Assembly (NCBI RefSeq): GCF_032118995.1 | Contig: NC_092665.1 | Span: forward strand, 7,559,501 to 7,623,500 | From: Asterias amurensis | Taxonomy: Eukaryota > Echinodermata > Asteroidea > Forcipulatida > Asteriidae | DNA length: 64,000 bases | Direction of reading: 5' to 3' | Part shown: piece by piece, positions 1-11,800 of the stretch | Layout of the letters: each line of letters opens with the position of its first letter | Position numbering within the stretch: position 1 is the stretch's first letter | Position numbers and translations under genes: made by a program | Notes under the pieces: generated by a model | What the model was told of the DNA's origin: nothing | Databases searched by the model: none | The model's input: only the letters and a program-made list of their open reading frames with translations

Positions 1-78
1 GATTTGACAATACATTGTCTGAAACAACTCAACCAATTTGTTGACTCGTGAAATCGCTTAAAACAATACTTAACACAC

Positions 79-198
79 CTGTATGGCAGATGGTGTTTTG
101 ACTTGATAAGAAAGAGGAAACTTTACAAGGCTGAAGTCATGAGTAGCGATAGTTGCCTTGGTTCGTTTGGCACACAGTGGTCCATCATGTAGCTTTGT
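79..198 (-). CDS. LRRC47: LRRC47 exon 2 (B3/B4 domain segment)
   Basis: The acceptor is TTACTCTTCAG|ACAAAG and the donor is ACAG|GTGTGT. The exon is exactly 40 codons, phase 0 at both ends. Its peptide (TKLHDGPLCAKRTKATIATH and following) aligns with the human LRRC47 stretch that follows FLTSQ. This is what identifies the exon. Confidence 0.9.
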
Positions 199-2506
199 CT
201 GAAGAGTAAAATGAAATATAAAAAAATCATTCACATACAATATAAAATGTAGCATGCTAGCACATAATTTAGATGAAACAGATTTAGAGTATCAATTTGT
301 GCGTTTCTGCTTGTTGGATTGTATTGTATTGTATTGAAAAATCAGTTGTTTAGTTTATCTTGCATTGTACATATGTAATTCTTTCATGTCATATGATTTG
401 CCAAAATTATCAACATACATTTTTAATGATCCAAGAAACCTTGATCTTTTTGTACACTACGAGTACTCACTCAGTACATTTTGATACAACCCAAAACTAA
501 TAGTTATATTGAGTTAATTAACAGAGAATCAAGTTTTCAGCATGAGTTAACCTACTCCTAGGACTATATTAGTATTTAAGGTTCATTCACTATTGTGCGT
601 TCTTGGCGACGAAAGCTGAACAAACCTCACGACATAGTTCTAGGAGTAGAACTCAGTCGCCAAACTGAAGATTGTGAAGAGTTTATAGGGTTGATACAGT
701 CATTGGATTGATGAAGGTCCTCCGGATGATTGTTAAGGAACATTCAATCATAACTACAAACCACTTAAAAGTGGTTTGTAGTTTACTGTACAATGCAACT
801 AGACCCAGTGCAAAAACTGGGGCGCTGTACTCCTTTCTTTCGAAATTTGTCATTACCAGACAACTGATAATGACAAATTAACAAACAAACAAAAAGTATG
901 CTGCGCCCCAATTACTGGGTCTACATTGCAACATACAGTGGGTGCGTTCGATTAGCTTCCCTTGGTCGACCAAGCGATGCTCACTCGGGTGAGCCCCTGA
1001 CAAGAGCTAATCGCACGATCACACTCACCCTATCGTGGTGACAGCATGCACCTCAGGTCACCCCCAAGTGACCCACTCCACAAGCAGGGCACTTGGGGCT
1101 GACCCAGGTGAGCCCCGTGGCCGTCAAAGCTATTCGAACGTACCAGGGCAGACCGGGGTCGACCCAGGGAAGCTAAACGAACGCACCCATTGTAAATCAG
1201 CAGGCCCCTCATGATTTTCTCAATCTCAGTAAATGCTTTATGGATCAAAATGATTTGCGTAACATTATAGACAAAGCCCAACTACGAGTTCCTCCTAACT
1301 AGAGTTACTCCTAACTAGAACTACGAGTATGAGGTTTTGTTCTGCTATCATCTCCGTAACCTCATAGACGTACGTCTCACAACACAATTTGTTTTTGGAA
1401 GAGACGATAGTGGAACGAACCTCATACTATTATTACTAAGTCATATAGTTCTCGAGGAGTAACTGCGAGTAAAATTCTTTAATTATTGGAGCTCTCCTCA
1501 CCTGAGCAGTAATGAATCTTTTGAATGCATTTCCTTGCTTCAGGTTGACATCCCTGAGAATGCAGCACACAATGTACGGTCGGACATCTGCTACATCATT
1601 ACTAACATTGACCTCTACACCCCCATCTGATGAATCTTTATAACTCAAAACTCTCAACATCAACTTGTCCAAGTCCTCACTCAGATCACTCCCAACTGAT
1701 GCAGCTTTCTTACGACCTTTCTTCTTCTTTGATTTAGCAGAGCTAGAATTCTCTTGCACTGTTGCAGTCTTTGTACCATGACTTCGGACGTAATCAAGAG
1801 TAGCCTTTGTACTCCGAGATTGCTGGACCAACTTTCCAAGACGGCGGTCTCGAAAAGGATTTTCTTTCATAAGAAGTTCCTTCAACTTGGCGCAGTCAGC
1901 CAAGGAGGAAGGAACTTCACTGATTTTGTTTGAGCTAAGATCAAGCTTTTTAAGAGACTGCAGTTTGCTGATGCGCTCTGGGATAACAACAATGGCATTT
2001 TTTGCAGCGAGGAATTCACTGAGATGTGTCAATTGCTCAGTGCAAAATGGCTCTAATGAATCAATCTCATTGCAAGATACGTTGACCACGCTCAAACGAT
2101 GAAGCTTGTTAATTGATTCGGGCATACAGAGGAGACCATTCTGATTCGCATCAAATGTGTGCAATTCAGACAAATCACTGATCTCATCTGGTAATGATTT
2201 AATCGAATTATGGGAAATATCGAGCAGACGAAGTGCCTTTAAGTTCCCGATCGTTGAGGGCAGTGTTGTCAATTTGTTACCACGTAAAACCAGATTAATC
2301 AAGTTGACAAGATTACCGATTTCATTGGACAACTCAGTAAGAGTCGAATCACTTATTTCTAAATAGTTTAAAAGTTCCAGTGAGAACACGGTATTATCCA
2401 AACCAGATTTCGTTATCCGTTCTGAAATTTGCGGTCCATGAAGTAACAATTCTCGCCTGTTTTCTTTACGTGCTTGTGCGATTTCCTCCCACATGGCGGC
2501 GGCCAT
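79..2506 (-). CDS. LRRC47: LRRC47 homologue, 5' part (exons 1-2; rest beyond the left edge)
   Basis: Two exons join in phase (2506-1502 and 198-79) into 375 codons, and the gene continues past position 1. Residues about 30-235 are leucine-rich repeats (LxxLxLxxNxL spacing). A Lys-rich linker (KSKKKKGRKK) follows, then the start of a B3/B4-type domain (VRPYIVCCILRDV). Exon 2 continues that domain with TKLHDGPLCAKRTKATIATH. This order, LRRs followed by a domain related to the beta subunit of phenylalanyl-tRNA synthetase, is typical of LRRC47. Human LRRC47 is about 583 residues, so roughly 200 are missing here. The start is the ATG at 2506 (MAAAMWEEI), which resembles the MAAA start of vertebrate LRRC47. 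The cellular role of the family is poorly defined; an RNA or translation link is inferred from the B3/B4 fold. The gene is divergent from NOP2. Confidence 0.93.
731..931. repeat. Two hairpin-forming inverted repeats in LRRC47 intron 1
   Basis: Positions 751-782 form a near-perfect hairpin (AACTACAAACCACTT and its complement). Positions 793-931 form a second imperfect palindrome whose arms begin TGCAACTAGACCCAGT and end ACTGGGTCTACATTGCA. They are probably remnants of short inverted-repeat transposons. Confidence 0.6.
939..1190. mobile_element. Inverted-repeat element, family E (GGTGCGTTCG termini), copy 1
   Basis: The left end GTGGGTGCGTTCGATTAGC is mirrored by the right end AGCTAAACGAACGCACCC. 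The body is unusually GC-rich with repeated GTCGACCC and GGTGAGCCCC words. Other copies lie at 7653-7859, 36882-37137, 49596-50810 and 50815-51000. No coding capacity, so probably a non-autonomous DNA transposon. Confidence 0.75.
1502..2506 (-). CDS. LRRC47: LRRC47 exon 1 (LRR domain and linker)
   Basis: This exon holds 335 complete codons, ending FKRFITAQ. The donor reads CAG|GTGAGG on the minus strand. Reading through the donor gives a stop after 21 codons, so splicing here is needed. The large first exon carries all the LRRs. Confidence 0.93.
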
Positions 2507-2731
2507 CTTGAAAATCTTTTAAGTATGGTAACGTGAAATGAGTATGTACAAACGAATCTATTTTGATAGGGAACCAGACTGTAGCGTGCTATGTTGAAAT
2601 AAGCACCATGTGCTCTCATACTCGTCGTGCTGCATGCGTTTCGTGAGGAGAGTTTTACACACAGTTAGCTAGAGTGCCATACACCTGAAACTCGCCATCA
2701 CAAGAGAAGTTTATTATTAAATCTAGACAAG
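2507..2731. promoter_or_regulatory. Shared divergent promoter region between LRRC47 and NOP2
   Basis: Only 225 bp separate the two start codons, which face away from each other, so both 5' UTRs and core promoters must fit in this interval or overlap it. I see no TATA box. It is free of the repeat families that fill the introns on both sides, as expected for a conserved bidirectional promoter. Confidence 0.6.
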
Positions 2732-2837
2732 ATGGGGAGAAAAAAAGATTTGAATGACCTTGGGAAGCGTGGACCAGGCAGAAAATCTAGAAAACAAGGA
2801 GAACCAGGAATGCCAGAACAGCTCACGATAATTGAAG
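2732..2837 (+). CDS. NOP2: NOP2 exon 1
   Basis: The exon starts [20 protein letters not shown], matching the MGRK...KRGPGRKARK start of vertebrate NOP2. It gives residues 1-35 plus one base. Donor GAAG|GTTTGC. Confidence 0.92.
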
Positions 2838-5800
2838 GTTTGCAATAAAAAACAATAAATATTAAAAATGGTTGAATAGACTTTTAATTAATTAATTTAA
2901 GTTGAGGTATTTCCCTAACTCCATAATTAATAAAGGATGAACTAAATTTAAATCAGGATAGAGAATAACAATGTTGATTAAATTAATATTTGTTTCAAAT
3001 TTTTTTCCCATAATATTATGTACGTTGTTTTGTTTTCTACAAAAAAATAACGTTAACATTAATTATTATTGCGAAATTAACTGCCACTACTTTTTCACTT
3101 GTTATGAAGGAATAATAGTACTGACATGACTGGTGTTAAATGACAATGACATGAAAACGTGGTGGCAGGATGCTTAAGGTTTTCAGTTTTTACTTGTAAA
3201 GTTGTGTCATTGGTGCCATACGTCATATGATCTGATAATAATATACTAAAATGAAATGGTGTTCAGACAACTCGTCTGTCGGACAACTAGATCGTCCGGA
3301 GACAACTCGACGGACGAGTCTGAGACAACTTGACCATGCGGACAACTCAACGACAACGGGTAGTTTATTCAACCGTCAGACAACTCGACTTAGGGCCAGG
3401 ACAAGTTGACAGTAAGCCTAGCCGTGACCGCCGTGACGGGGGCTGCGCATACAGGCGTGGGGGGGGGGGGTGACTGAGACCGGACTGTACTGACTTTGCA
3501 CATGGACGTGGGGTGGGTGGTTTTGTCTGGTCTGGGCTTACAGGCCAGGGGACTTGACACAACATAAATGCTCCGGTAGAAATTAAATTTCCTCAGTAGG
3601 GCACCCACTCCCCATTTAGTACCAAGGAGAATATGCCTTGGTGCCTTTTAAAAATGAAGCCAACTTATCCATAAGAATTGTTACTGAGGCCTCTGTTTAG
3701 TGCAGGGACATTGTATTCGTTCACTGACTAATATCATCTAGTACAACTTGGGATCCATTTTGAATTGTGAATGGATTTAAAAACTACATTTTCAACTATT
3801 TATATGACGGTCGGTTGGTGTGTAATGTACATTTACAATTCCTGTTTCAATTTGTTTCTTTTCTCATTAGATAAAGCTGATAAAACAAGGCTTGGTCGGA
3901 GAGCTAGACAGAGGTAAATAATCAAAGTTTTGTATTAAATACTTTTAAGGCGCCTTGTCAAAACTCCCCAAGCATTTCTCCACAGACAACAAGCTGCACA
4001 CAAGCTCGACAGTAAATACTGCGTTGCTAAGGACTGCGGACAGTCAGCGCGGAATAACAGCCATGGGGAAGTTTAATTAGCTATCCATGCCGGGCGCTAT
4101 TGTTGGTATATAACAATAAGTCTGATGAATAAACAAGTTGAGTTTTTAGGTGATGAATATCAGCGGCTTAGACGTGGACCGTCCATGCTCTCCCCAGAAT
4201 AATACATTTTCAACTCATGAATAGCATTGTCCTGGAAGTGGGTGCCTTGCAGAAAAGACCAGTGTACGTTGGATGTGCCGGCCGACCCTCATGCGCATGT
4301 GATAATCGCTGTTCTGGACCTGGACCTGCCCGGTTGCTACGGGTTCTTTTGTTACTAAAGTCCGCAGAATTCTGCGGTAAGGTCACAGCCTCGAACAGCT
4401 TGGAGGTTTTGACAAGGCGCCTTAAAGTAAGCATTTCTTGATACTGTAATGTTTGGCATGCCACAGTACACCAACCTCGGCAAATCAAGATTGAGGTGTT
4501 AATTATAAGCTGCATTATTATAAGCTGCATTATGACAGCACACAAAGTGGTAGAGAATGGTAACCAGCTGATAAGGAATGAAATAGCCCAGTGATCAGGG
4601 TAATAATGTTAGAAGCGCTTTGAGACATGGTGTATAAAGCGCTATATAAAAACCACATATTATTTTTATTATTGTTTGTTGGTTGTTTTTATCATTGTTT
4701 AAAAGTACACTTTATTTAACAAAGTTAAAGGCAAGGTACACGTTTGGTAATTGTCAAAGACCAGTCTTCTCACTTGGTGTATCCCATCATAACCATAAAA
4801 TAACAAGCCTGTGAAATTTTGGGCTCAATTGGTCATCGAAGTTGCAAGAAAATAGTGAAAGAAAAAACTCCCTTGTTGGACGAAATTGTGTGCTTTCAGA
4901 TAAGAATAAAAGACTTCTAGCTAAGAGTCTTTTAATATTTTAGTGAGAAATAACCTCTTTCTCAAAAACTACGTTACTTCAGAGGGAGTTGTTTCCCACA
5001 ATGTTTTAAACTATCAACAGCTCTCCAATGCTTGTTACCAAGTCAGTTTTTAAGTTAATATTTGTTTTGAGTAATTACCAAACGTGTACCTTCCCTTAAG
5101 TAACACTAGTTGTAATAACACTAGAGTCGTATTGATTTGTGTTCACGTAGAGCTGTCCGTAGGGTTGGTGGAAAGCAGCAGCAGCAACAGCAACAGAATA
5201 CGCTACAAAAACCTCAACAAAATAGAGATCTAAAGAAGAAAGAAAAGCAGAAAACCAAAGCAGAGACAAAAGCACCTGTTATCAAGAAACCAGTGACAGA
5301 GTTAGACAGTGACGGCGAGGGCAGTAGTGTTGGATGGAGCGATGATGCAGAATGGAGCGATGATGGAGGATGGTTGGACGAGGAGGCAGAAGAAGGAGAA
5401 GAAGAGAAAGATTCAGAAGAAGAGGAAGAAGACGAGGAAGAAGATGGAGAGGAAGGATCTGATGAGGGATCAGATGAAGGTACTAACATTTTAACCAAAT
5501 TATCTCAGGCCTGATACTTCACGAAGGTAATTGCCTTGGTGCCCCCTAGTCATTGCCTTGATGCCCTTGATTTGCTCCAGTAGATATTTACAATTTCCTC
5601 ATAGGGTGCCCTTTACGTAGAAGAAAATGCCTTGGTGTTCTTGCCGTTTTAAAAACGAAGCATAAAGGCCTGTTATCTACAGTAATTAAAGGCACTGAAC
5701 ACTATTTGTAATTTCTCAATATGATTGTTAGTATTGGAGGAAAGTGGGACTACTGGTTTTTTTTTATTTGGGATATGTGTACTGTATTTAATTTTTTCGC

Positions 5801-8800
5801 AAATGCAACAATGTTTATGCAGTGACACACGTATTCTACACAATATGTGGATACTGTTATGTTTTTTTGTAGCTTAGACGTGAAGGCACTAGACGCTATT
5901 GGTAATTACTCAAGATAATTGTAGCATAAAAACTTACTTAGTAACAGGCAATGGAGAGCTGTTGTCATTGTGAGTTTTTGAGAAAGAAGTAATTTTCCAT
6001 GAATTTGGTTTTGAGACCTCAGATTTAGAATTTGAGGTCCTGAAGTCAAGCATCAGAAAGCTTGAGAAACAGCTCACTCTGAAGTATTAGAGTTTTTGAG
6101 AAAAGTAGTTTTCTCACTGAAATATTTGAATTGAATAAGAGACCTCAGCTGCTCAGGTCTCCTATTCAAGGCATCTGAAAACACACAACCTGGCAACATG
6201 GGTGTTTTTTTCTTCCATTATTCTCTCAAAACTTTGTCGACCAATAATGAGTCCAAATTTTCACAGGTTTTTTATTTTATGCATACTATACTGGTAGTTG
6301 AGATACACCAAGTGAGAATACAGCCGTCGATTTCACAAAACTCTTTCTAACTTAAGACTAATCTTAGGACTTAGTGTGAGTCCCAACCCTGCACTGTAAT
6401 AATAATAATAAATGATAATAAGACTTGTAATGCGCACATATCCACCCTGCTGGGTGTTCAAGGCGCAGTAAAACCAAAAACAAAACAAAAACAAAACACA
6501 ACACAAAGAAAAACAGACACAACAAAATTAGTCATTGAAAACCTGTGACATAAGATAAGTTTTGAGAAGAGACTTGAATTTTGCGGTACAAACACAAGAT
6601 CGAAGATTAAGTGGTAGAGAGTTCCAGATGCGTGGCGCGGCTGAAGAAAAAGACCTGTCACCCCATGAGTGTCGAGACTTGGGTTCAATGAGGAGAAGCA
6701 TGGAACTTGATCAAAGATTCCTTGATGGAGTGTAAACTTGAAGCAGTTCCGAAATATAGTGGGGAGCCTTGCCATTTAGCATGCAGACCTTAAGATTAAT
6801 CCTAAGTTAGGAAGAGTTACTCGTTCTAACTCGAGATAAGACTAGTCCTAACTCTTTGTGAAATCGACGGCTGGTCTTTGACAATTACCAAAGGTGTCCA
6901 GTGCCTTTAATTTAAAACATAACAACCAGTAAGAGACTAGTAAGACTGGTAAGATCCAATACAAATTCGGGTCAAAACTAAGATCAATAACAAATAATGA
7001 GACAATTTTCATGATACGACTTACTCCCAAACCCAATAGGAGATATTGAGTATCATGAATCCGATGATGATGCTGAAGAGGATTCTGAAAATGATGAGGA
7101 TGGGAGTTCAGAGGAGGAGCAGTTTGCCGACAGCGATGATGAGAAAGAAATAACGTCCAAAGGATTCACAGATGAGAACAAGGAGTGGCTGACACCAACC
7201 CCATCAAAGAAACCAAAGAAAGCAGATATGACAAAAAAGGGCAAAATACCAATGGATCTGCTGGAGGATGATGACGAGGACTCCGATGATGATGTGGTAT
7301 GTTAGTTTTTGCTTACACTGGGTAGTGCAGATTCTTACCGCTGATTGTTGTCATAATCAAGTAATATTCTTTACATTAAAATAATCTTTCAACTGGTTGT
7401 CTTGTGGTCTTGTTACATTAGTCTCTCTTTCTTATACTTCTATGTGACTTTTTTTCAAGCCTGGTGATGATTTTGGAGCGGGGTCCGATTCTGATGAAGA
7501 AGAAGATGAAAGTGACATTGAGGACAATAGTGAAGATGACGAGGAAGACGATAGTGAAGATGATGGGGATATGCTTCCCATTGAAAAAGCTTCAAAGAAA
7601 CTTGACAAAAAACTCAAGAAAGCAAAGTAAGCAGAAATCTTAGGAGATTATTGAGTGCGTTATGATTAGCTTCCATGGGTCGACCCCGATCTGCCCCCGA
7701 TGTGTTCAAATAGCTTTGATGTTATTCCAGGGGCTCACCCAGGTCAGCCCCAAGTGCCCTGCTTGAGAGGGTGAGTGATCATTCGATAAGCTCTTGTCAG
7801 GGGCTCACCGGAATGAACACCGCAGGATCGACACAGGGAAGCTAATCGAACACACTCATTATTTTCATTATTTACTCACTTGGGGGCTGAGATGGTTTAG
7901 AGGATGAAGTAACCAATGACTGAGTAGTGATGTTCATGTACCAATGTCCGTATAAGTGTCCTTTATAGTAAGTTAAAGGAAGTGTCAAGCACCGAATTCA
8001 AACTCTGGTGTTTCTGGTCAGCAGAGTGTGGGTTCGAATCCTGAGCCGTGACACTTGTGTCTTTAAGCAAGACACTTAACCATTGCTTTGTCCTTCAGAT
8101 GGGACGTAAAGCTGTTGGTCCCATGTGTTGTGTAAAAGAGAAGGGGTTCGCCCCGGGGTTCCTGGCTGTGGCTGATGTATGTGCCGTAGCACCTTGTAAA
8201 CCATAATAAGTGCTACATAATTGGGTCTCAGAATCCATCTCTGCAATAACCTATTATTCTGAAAGTTTGTATATACTCAGCGCCTTGAGTACCTTGTTTG
8301 GTAGATCTATGTGCGCTATATAAGACTTTGATATTATTATTATTATTTATTATAGTTGTTACATTGATTAATGTAAACTCATCATTGTTGTCACAACTCG
8401 TGCCAAGAGAGTTGTGGCCCTACCATACTTCTCTGACAAGTTCAGGGTATAGCAAGGTAGAGATGTTGTGGCCGAGCGGTTTAGAGTACCGCTGCCAAAC
8501 TCAAGCTCTAACCTGGGCCCAATTGCATAGAACTGCTAAGCACAAAAAATGTGCTTAGCATGAAATTTCTCCCTTAATAAAAACAGGATTACCAACTGAA
8601 TTTTCACGTGATTTTCAGGATAAGCAAACAACAGCTGAATACCAGAAACAAGCAATATGCAACAAATTAAAATTATGTTGGTAATCCTGTTTTCATCAAG
8701 GAAGAAATTTCATTCTTAGCAAATTTTTGTGCTTACATAGCAGCTCTATGAAATTGGGCCCTGTTGGTTCGGGAGTCTTGACACTTGTGTCCTTAAGCAA

Positions 8801-11800
8801 GAAACTTAACCACTGCTTGGTCCTTAAGCTGGGATGTAAAGCTGTAGGTCCTGTGTGTTGTTATAACAACTATCAACGCACGTAAAAGACCCCAGTACAC
8901 ACTTATCGTAAAGAGAAGGGGTTCGTCCCGGTGTGTCTGGCATAGCGACTATTTTCAATTATGAAGGCTGCACAAGAAAGGAAGAAGGAGGGGGGTTTCA
9001 AATAAACATTCATAAATACCTAAGACTGTTTCGCTATTCCTATTGGTGGAGAGTGCGTCACGTGGGGGTGTTTAAACCTTTGATAATGACCAGTAAAAAG
9101 TGTTGAAACATGAGCGTGACATGCGAGCTTGCACCTGTGCTTAACGGGATACGCACGACTCACACAGCAATCTCCTTATAAGGAGTTGTTTACCCGAGGG
9201 CATTACCATTTCATAGCTGCAGGGGTGTTGTGTTGAAAGGAATCATTGAACCAGGCCTCGTTGGGATTCAACCACTAGTTGAAAACCTCTTCACCACACA
9301 TTGATTCCCTTAATTGTGACTCAAAAGTGAAACAAAGTACAACAAAGCAAAGTACAACTTAAACAGGGAATCACTTCGGGTTTTCTCCTTCGTTGTTTCT
9401 TACAATATTTGTGTTTTTCCTTTCAGGAAGCTAAGTGAAGCAGAGTTGAGAGCCCATACTGCACAGTTTGATATGTTTCATCTGCCAACTACAGAAGAGC
9501 TGGAACTAGAAAATATCCTTTTTAATGCGTGTTTCTGTAAATTAACAAGGCAAAGTATGCCCAAACTTTAGCTCGATAGACCAATCCATTAAGCTCCGCT
9601 CCATTGCGTATTGACCAATCACAACGCAACGAAGGTCCGACAAATAAGGTCCGACATGCGTGCACATATCTTGGTGCTCGCGGCAGAGTTGTGCAGAAAG
9701 GCATTGGAGAGCCCCATGTGTTCTTGCTAGAACTGGATCGGTGAATTGCAGTGCTACAGTAGTTCTTCTACTGCCTAGTTAAGTACCATTGACTGAAGGC
9801 AGTCATTGACGGCAGTCATTGGAAGGGAAACCATTCATGTATTGTCGTGGGTGGTGCCTTGTCTGGAGTGTAACATAATCACTGTGTCTTTGGGACTGGA
9901 CTCCAAACTGTTGGTTCTGTGCATTGTGTAATGCACATAAACTTATTGTGATAGACAAGGGGCTTCTTATAAATTGAAAAAATGTATTATTTTAACTAAA
10001 GCAAGGTATATACTTCCTGCAAATGCGATTGAATTTTGAAGTCAAAAATTTGCACAAAATAATTTTTGGTCAGTTGACTTGTGCTCAACTCCTTCAAAAC
10101 ATTCATTGCAAAAACAGCCATGTGATTTCAAAATTGTAAGTTTTTTGTAAATGTAAGTTTGAGCCATTGTCATTTTGTCATGTTTGTAATACTAAACACC
10201 TTTCATAAAGCAAACTTAAAGACAATGGACACTATTGGTAGTTGTCAAAGACTAGTTTTTTCACTTGCTGTATCTCAACATATGTCAGACGAAGTTGTGT
10301 GCTTTCAGATGCTTGATTTTGTGACCTCAAATTCTAAATCTGAGGTCTAGAAATCAAATTCGTGGAAAAATACTTCTTTCTCAAAAAATACATTACTTCA
10401 GAGGGAGCGGTTTCTCACAATGTTTTTGTACTGTCAACCTCTCCCCATTACTAGTAATAAAAAAAGGTTTAATGCTAATAATTATTTTGACTAATTACCA
10501 ATAGTGTCCACTGCCTTTAATGCAAGGCTCTGGTTTTGGATTTGACCAGGGTCTTCCGAGGTGGAAGGCATGGAAGAAACCACTGAGCCAACCTGAATGC
10601 CTCAAATGCTGATTACTATGTACTTGAAGTGTGGTTTTAGGATATATTTCCTTAATGACCAACACGCAGTCGGCCTTTGGACATGTCTCAGATCCATCAA
10701 AGAATAAAAGAAATCATGGAAGTTCTTGGGGATTTCAAGACAAGACGAGAGGATGACAGGTTAGTGAGCATGACTGAATGTGTCTTCATCATTGAATTCT
10801 TTTATTGCAGTAGTTTGACCATTGATAAACTGAATACTTTGTAAGGAAACAACCAACATATGGCTGGATACATGTAACTCAGTTTGATAGAGTATCAGCA
10901 CAGAAAGGCAGAGGTCGCAAGTTCAAATTCCATTCTATTCAAATTATCTATGTTCCCATCGTTGATTTATATGAACCCAGTTGGTATCTATGTTCCCATC
11001 GTTGATTTATATGAACCCAGTTGGTATCTATGTTCCCATCGTTGATTTATATGAACCCAGTTGGTATCTATGTTCCCATCGTTGATTTATATGAACCCAG
11101 TTGGTATCTATTTTTCCATCGTTGATTTATATGAACCCAGTTGGTATCATTGTTCCCATCGTTGATTTATATGAACCCAGTTGGTATCTATGTTCCCATC
11201 GTTGATTTATATGAACCCAGTTGGTATCTATGTTCCCATCGTTGATTTATATGAACCCAGTTGGTATCTATGTTCCCATCGTTGATTTATATGAACCCAG
11301 TTGGTATCATTGTTTCCATCGTTGATTTATATGAACCCAGTTGGTATCTATGTTCCCATCGTTGATTTATATGAACCCAGTTGGTATCTATGTTCCCATC
11401 GTTGATTTATATGAACCCAGTTGGTATCTATGTTCCCATCGTTGATTTATATGAACCCCGTTGGTATCTATGTTCCCATCATTGATTTATATGAACCCAG
11501 TTGGTAAAATAAAACATTACATCCCCTTTGGCTGCTTTCCCAAGTTGTATTGTAGTAAGCCATTTGCGTGTTAGATTTGAATAATGTCTGGTTCAATGAC
11601 GTGCTATGATCACAAGTCATCACTTAAGTTTGAATTCCTCAGACTACAGAGACAGTTGCTATGTCACATGATTGGGGGCAAGCTTTTGAGTATTTACGTA
11701 AGAAACGTTGAACACCCACACACAACTCTGAATGGATGTGTATGGCACAATGGTACTTGGGTTTGCTCATCTGGGGGTTGCTATACAAAAGCTTGCCCCG

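Larger units (their letters stand above)
5880..6910. mobile_element. Family A element carrying two nested insertions
   Basis: The outer family A ends are at AAGGCACTAGACGC (5881) and GTGTCCAGTGCCTTTAA (6910). The family A body stops in CAAGTGAGAATAC and resumes at GGTCTTTGACAATTACC after a family D palindrome, which is itself split by a SINE-like insert. In NOP2 intron 3. Confidence 0.75.

Noticed and set aside
5214..5498. Ser/Pro-rich minus-strand frame opposite NOP2 exon 3 (and similar ones at 7053-7244, 7432-7617, 24786-25166)
   Set aside because: Antisense of acidic GAA/GAG/GAT codons gives Ser/Phe-rich frames; the plus strand matches NOP2.
9529..10670. GT-AG version of NOP2 intron 6 (GC|GTGTTT to CGCAG|T)
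   Set aside because: It is in phase, but the donor is poor, while ATATCCTTTTT, TTCCTTAAT and AC together fit the U12 class known in this gene. RNA evidence would settle it.
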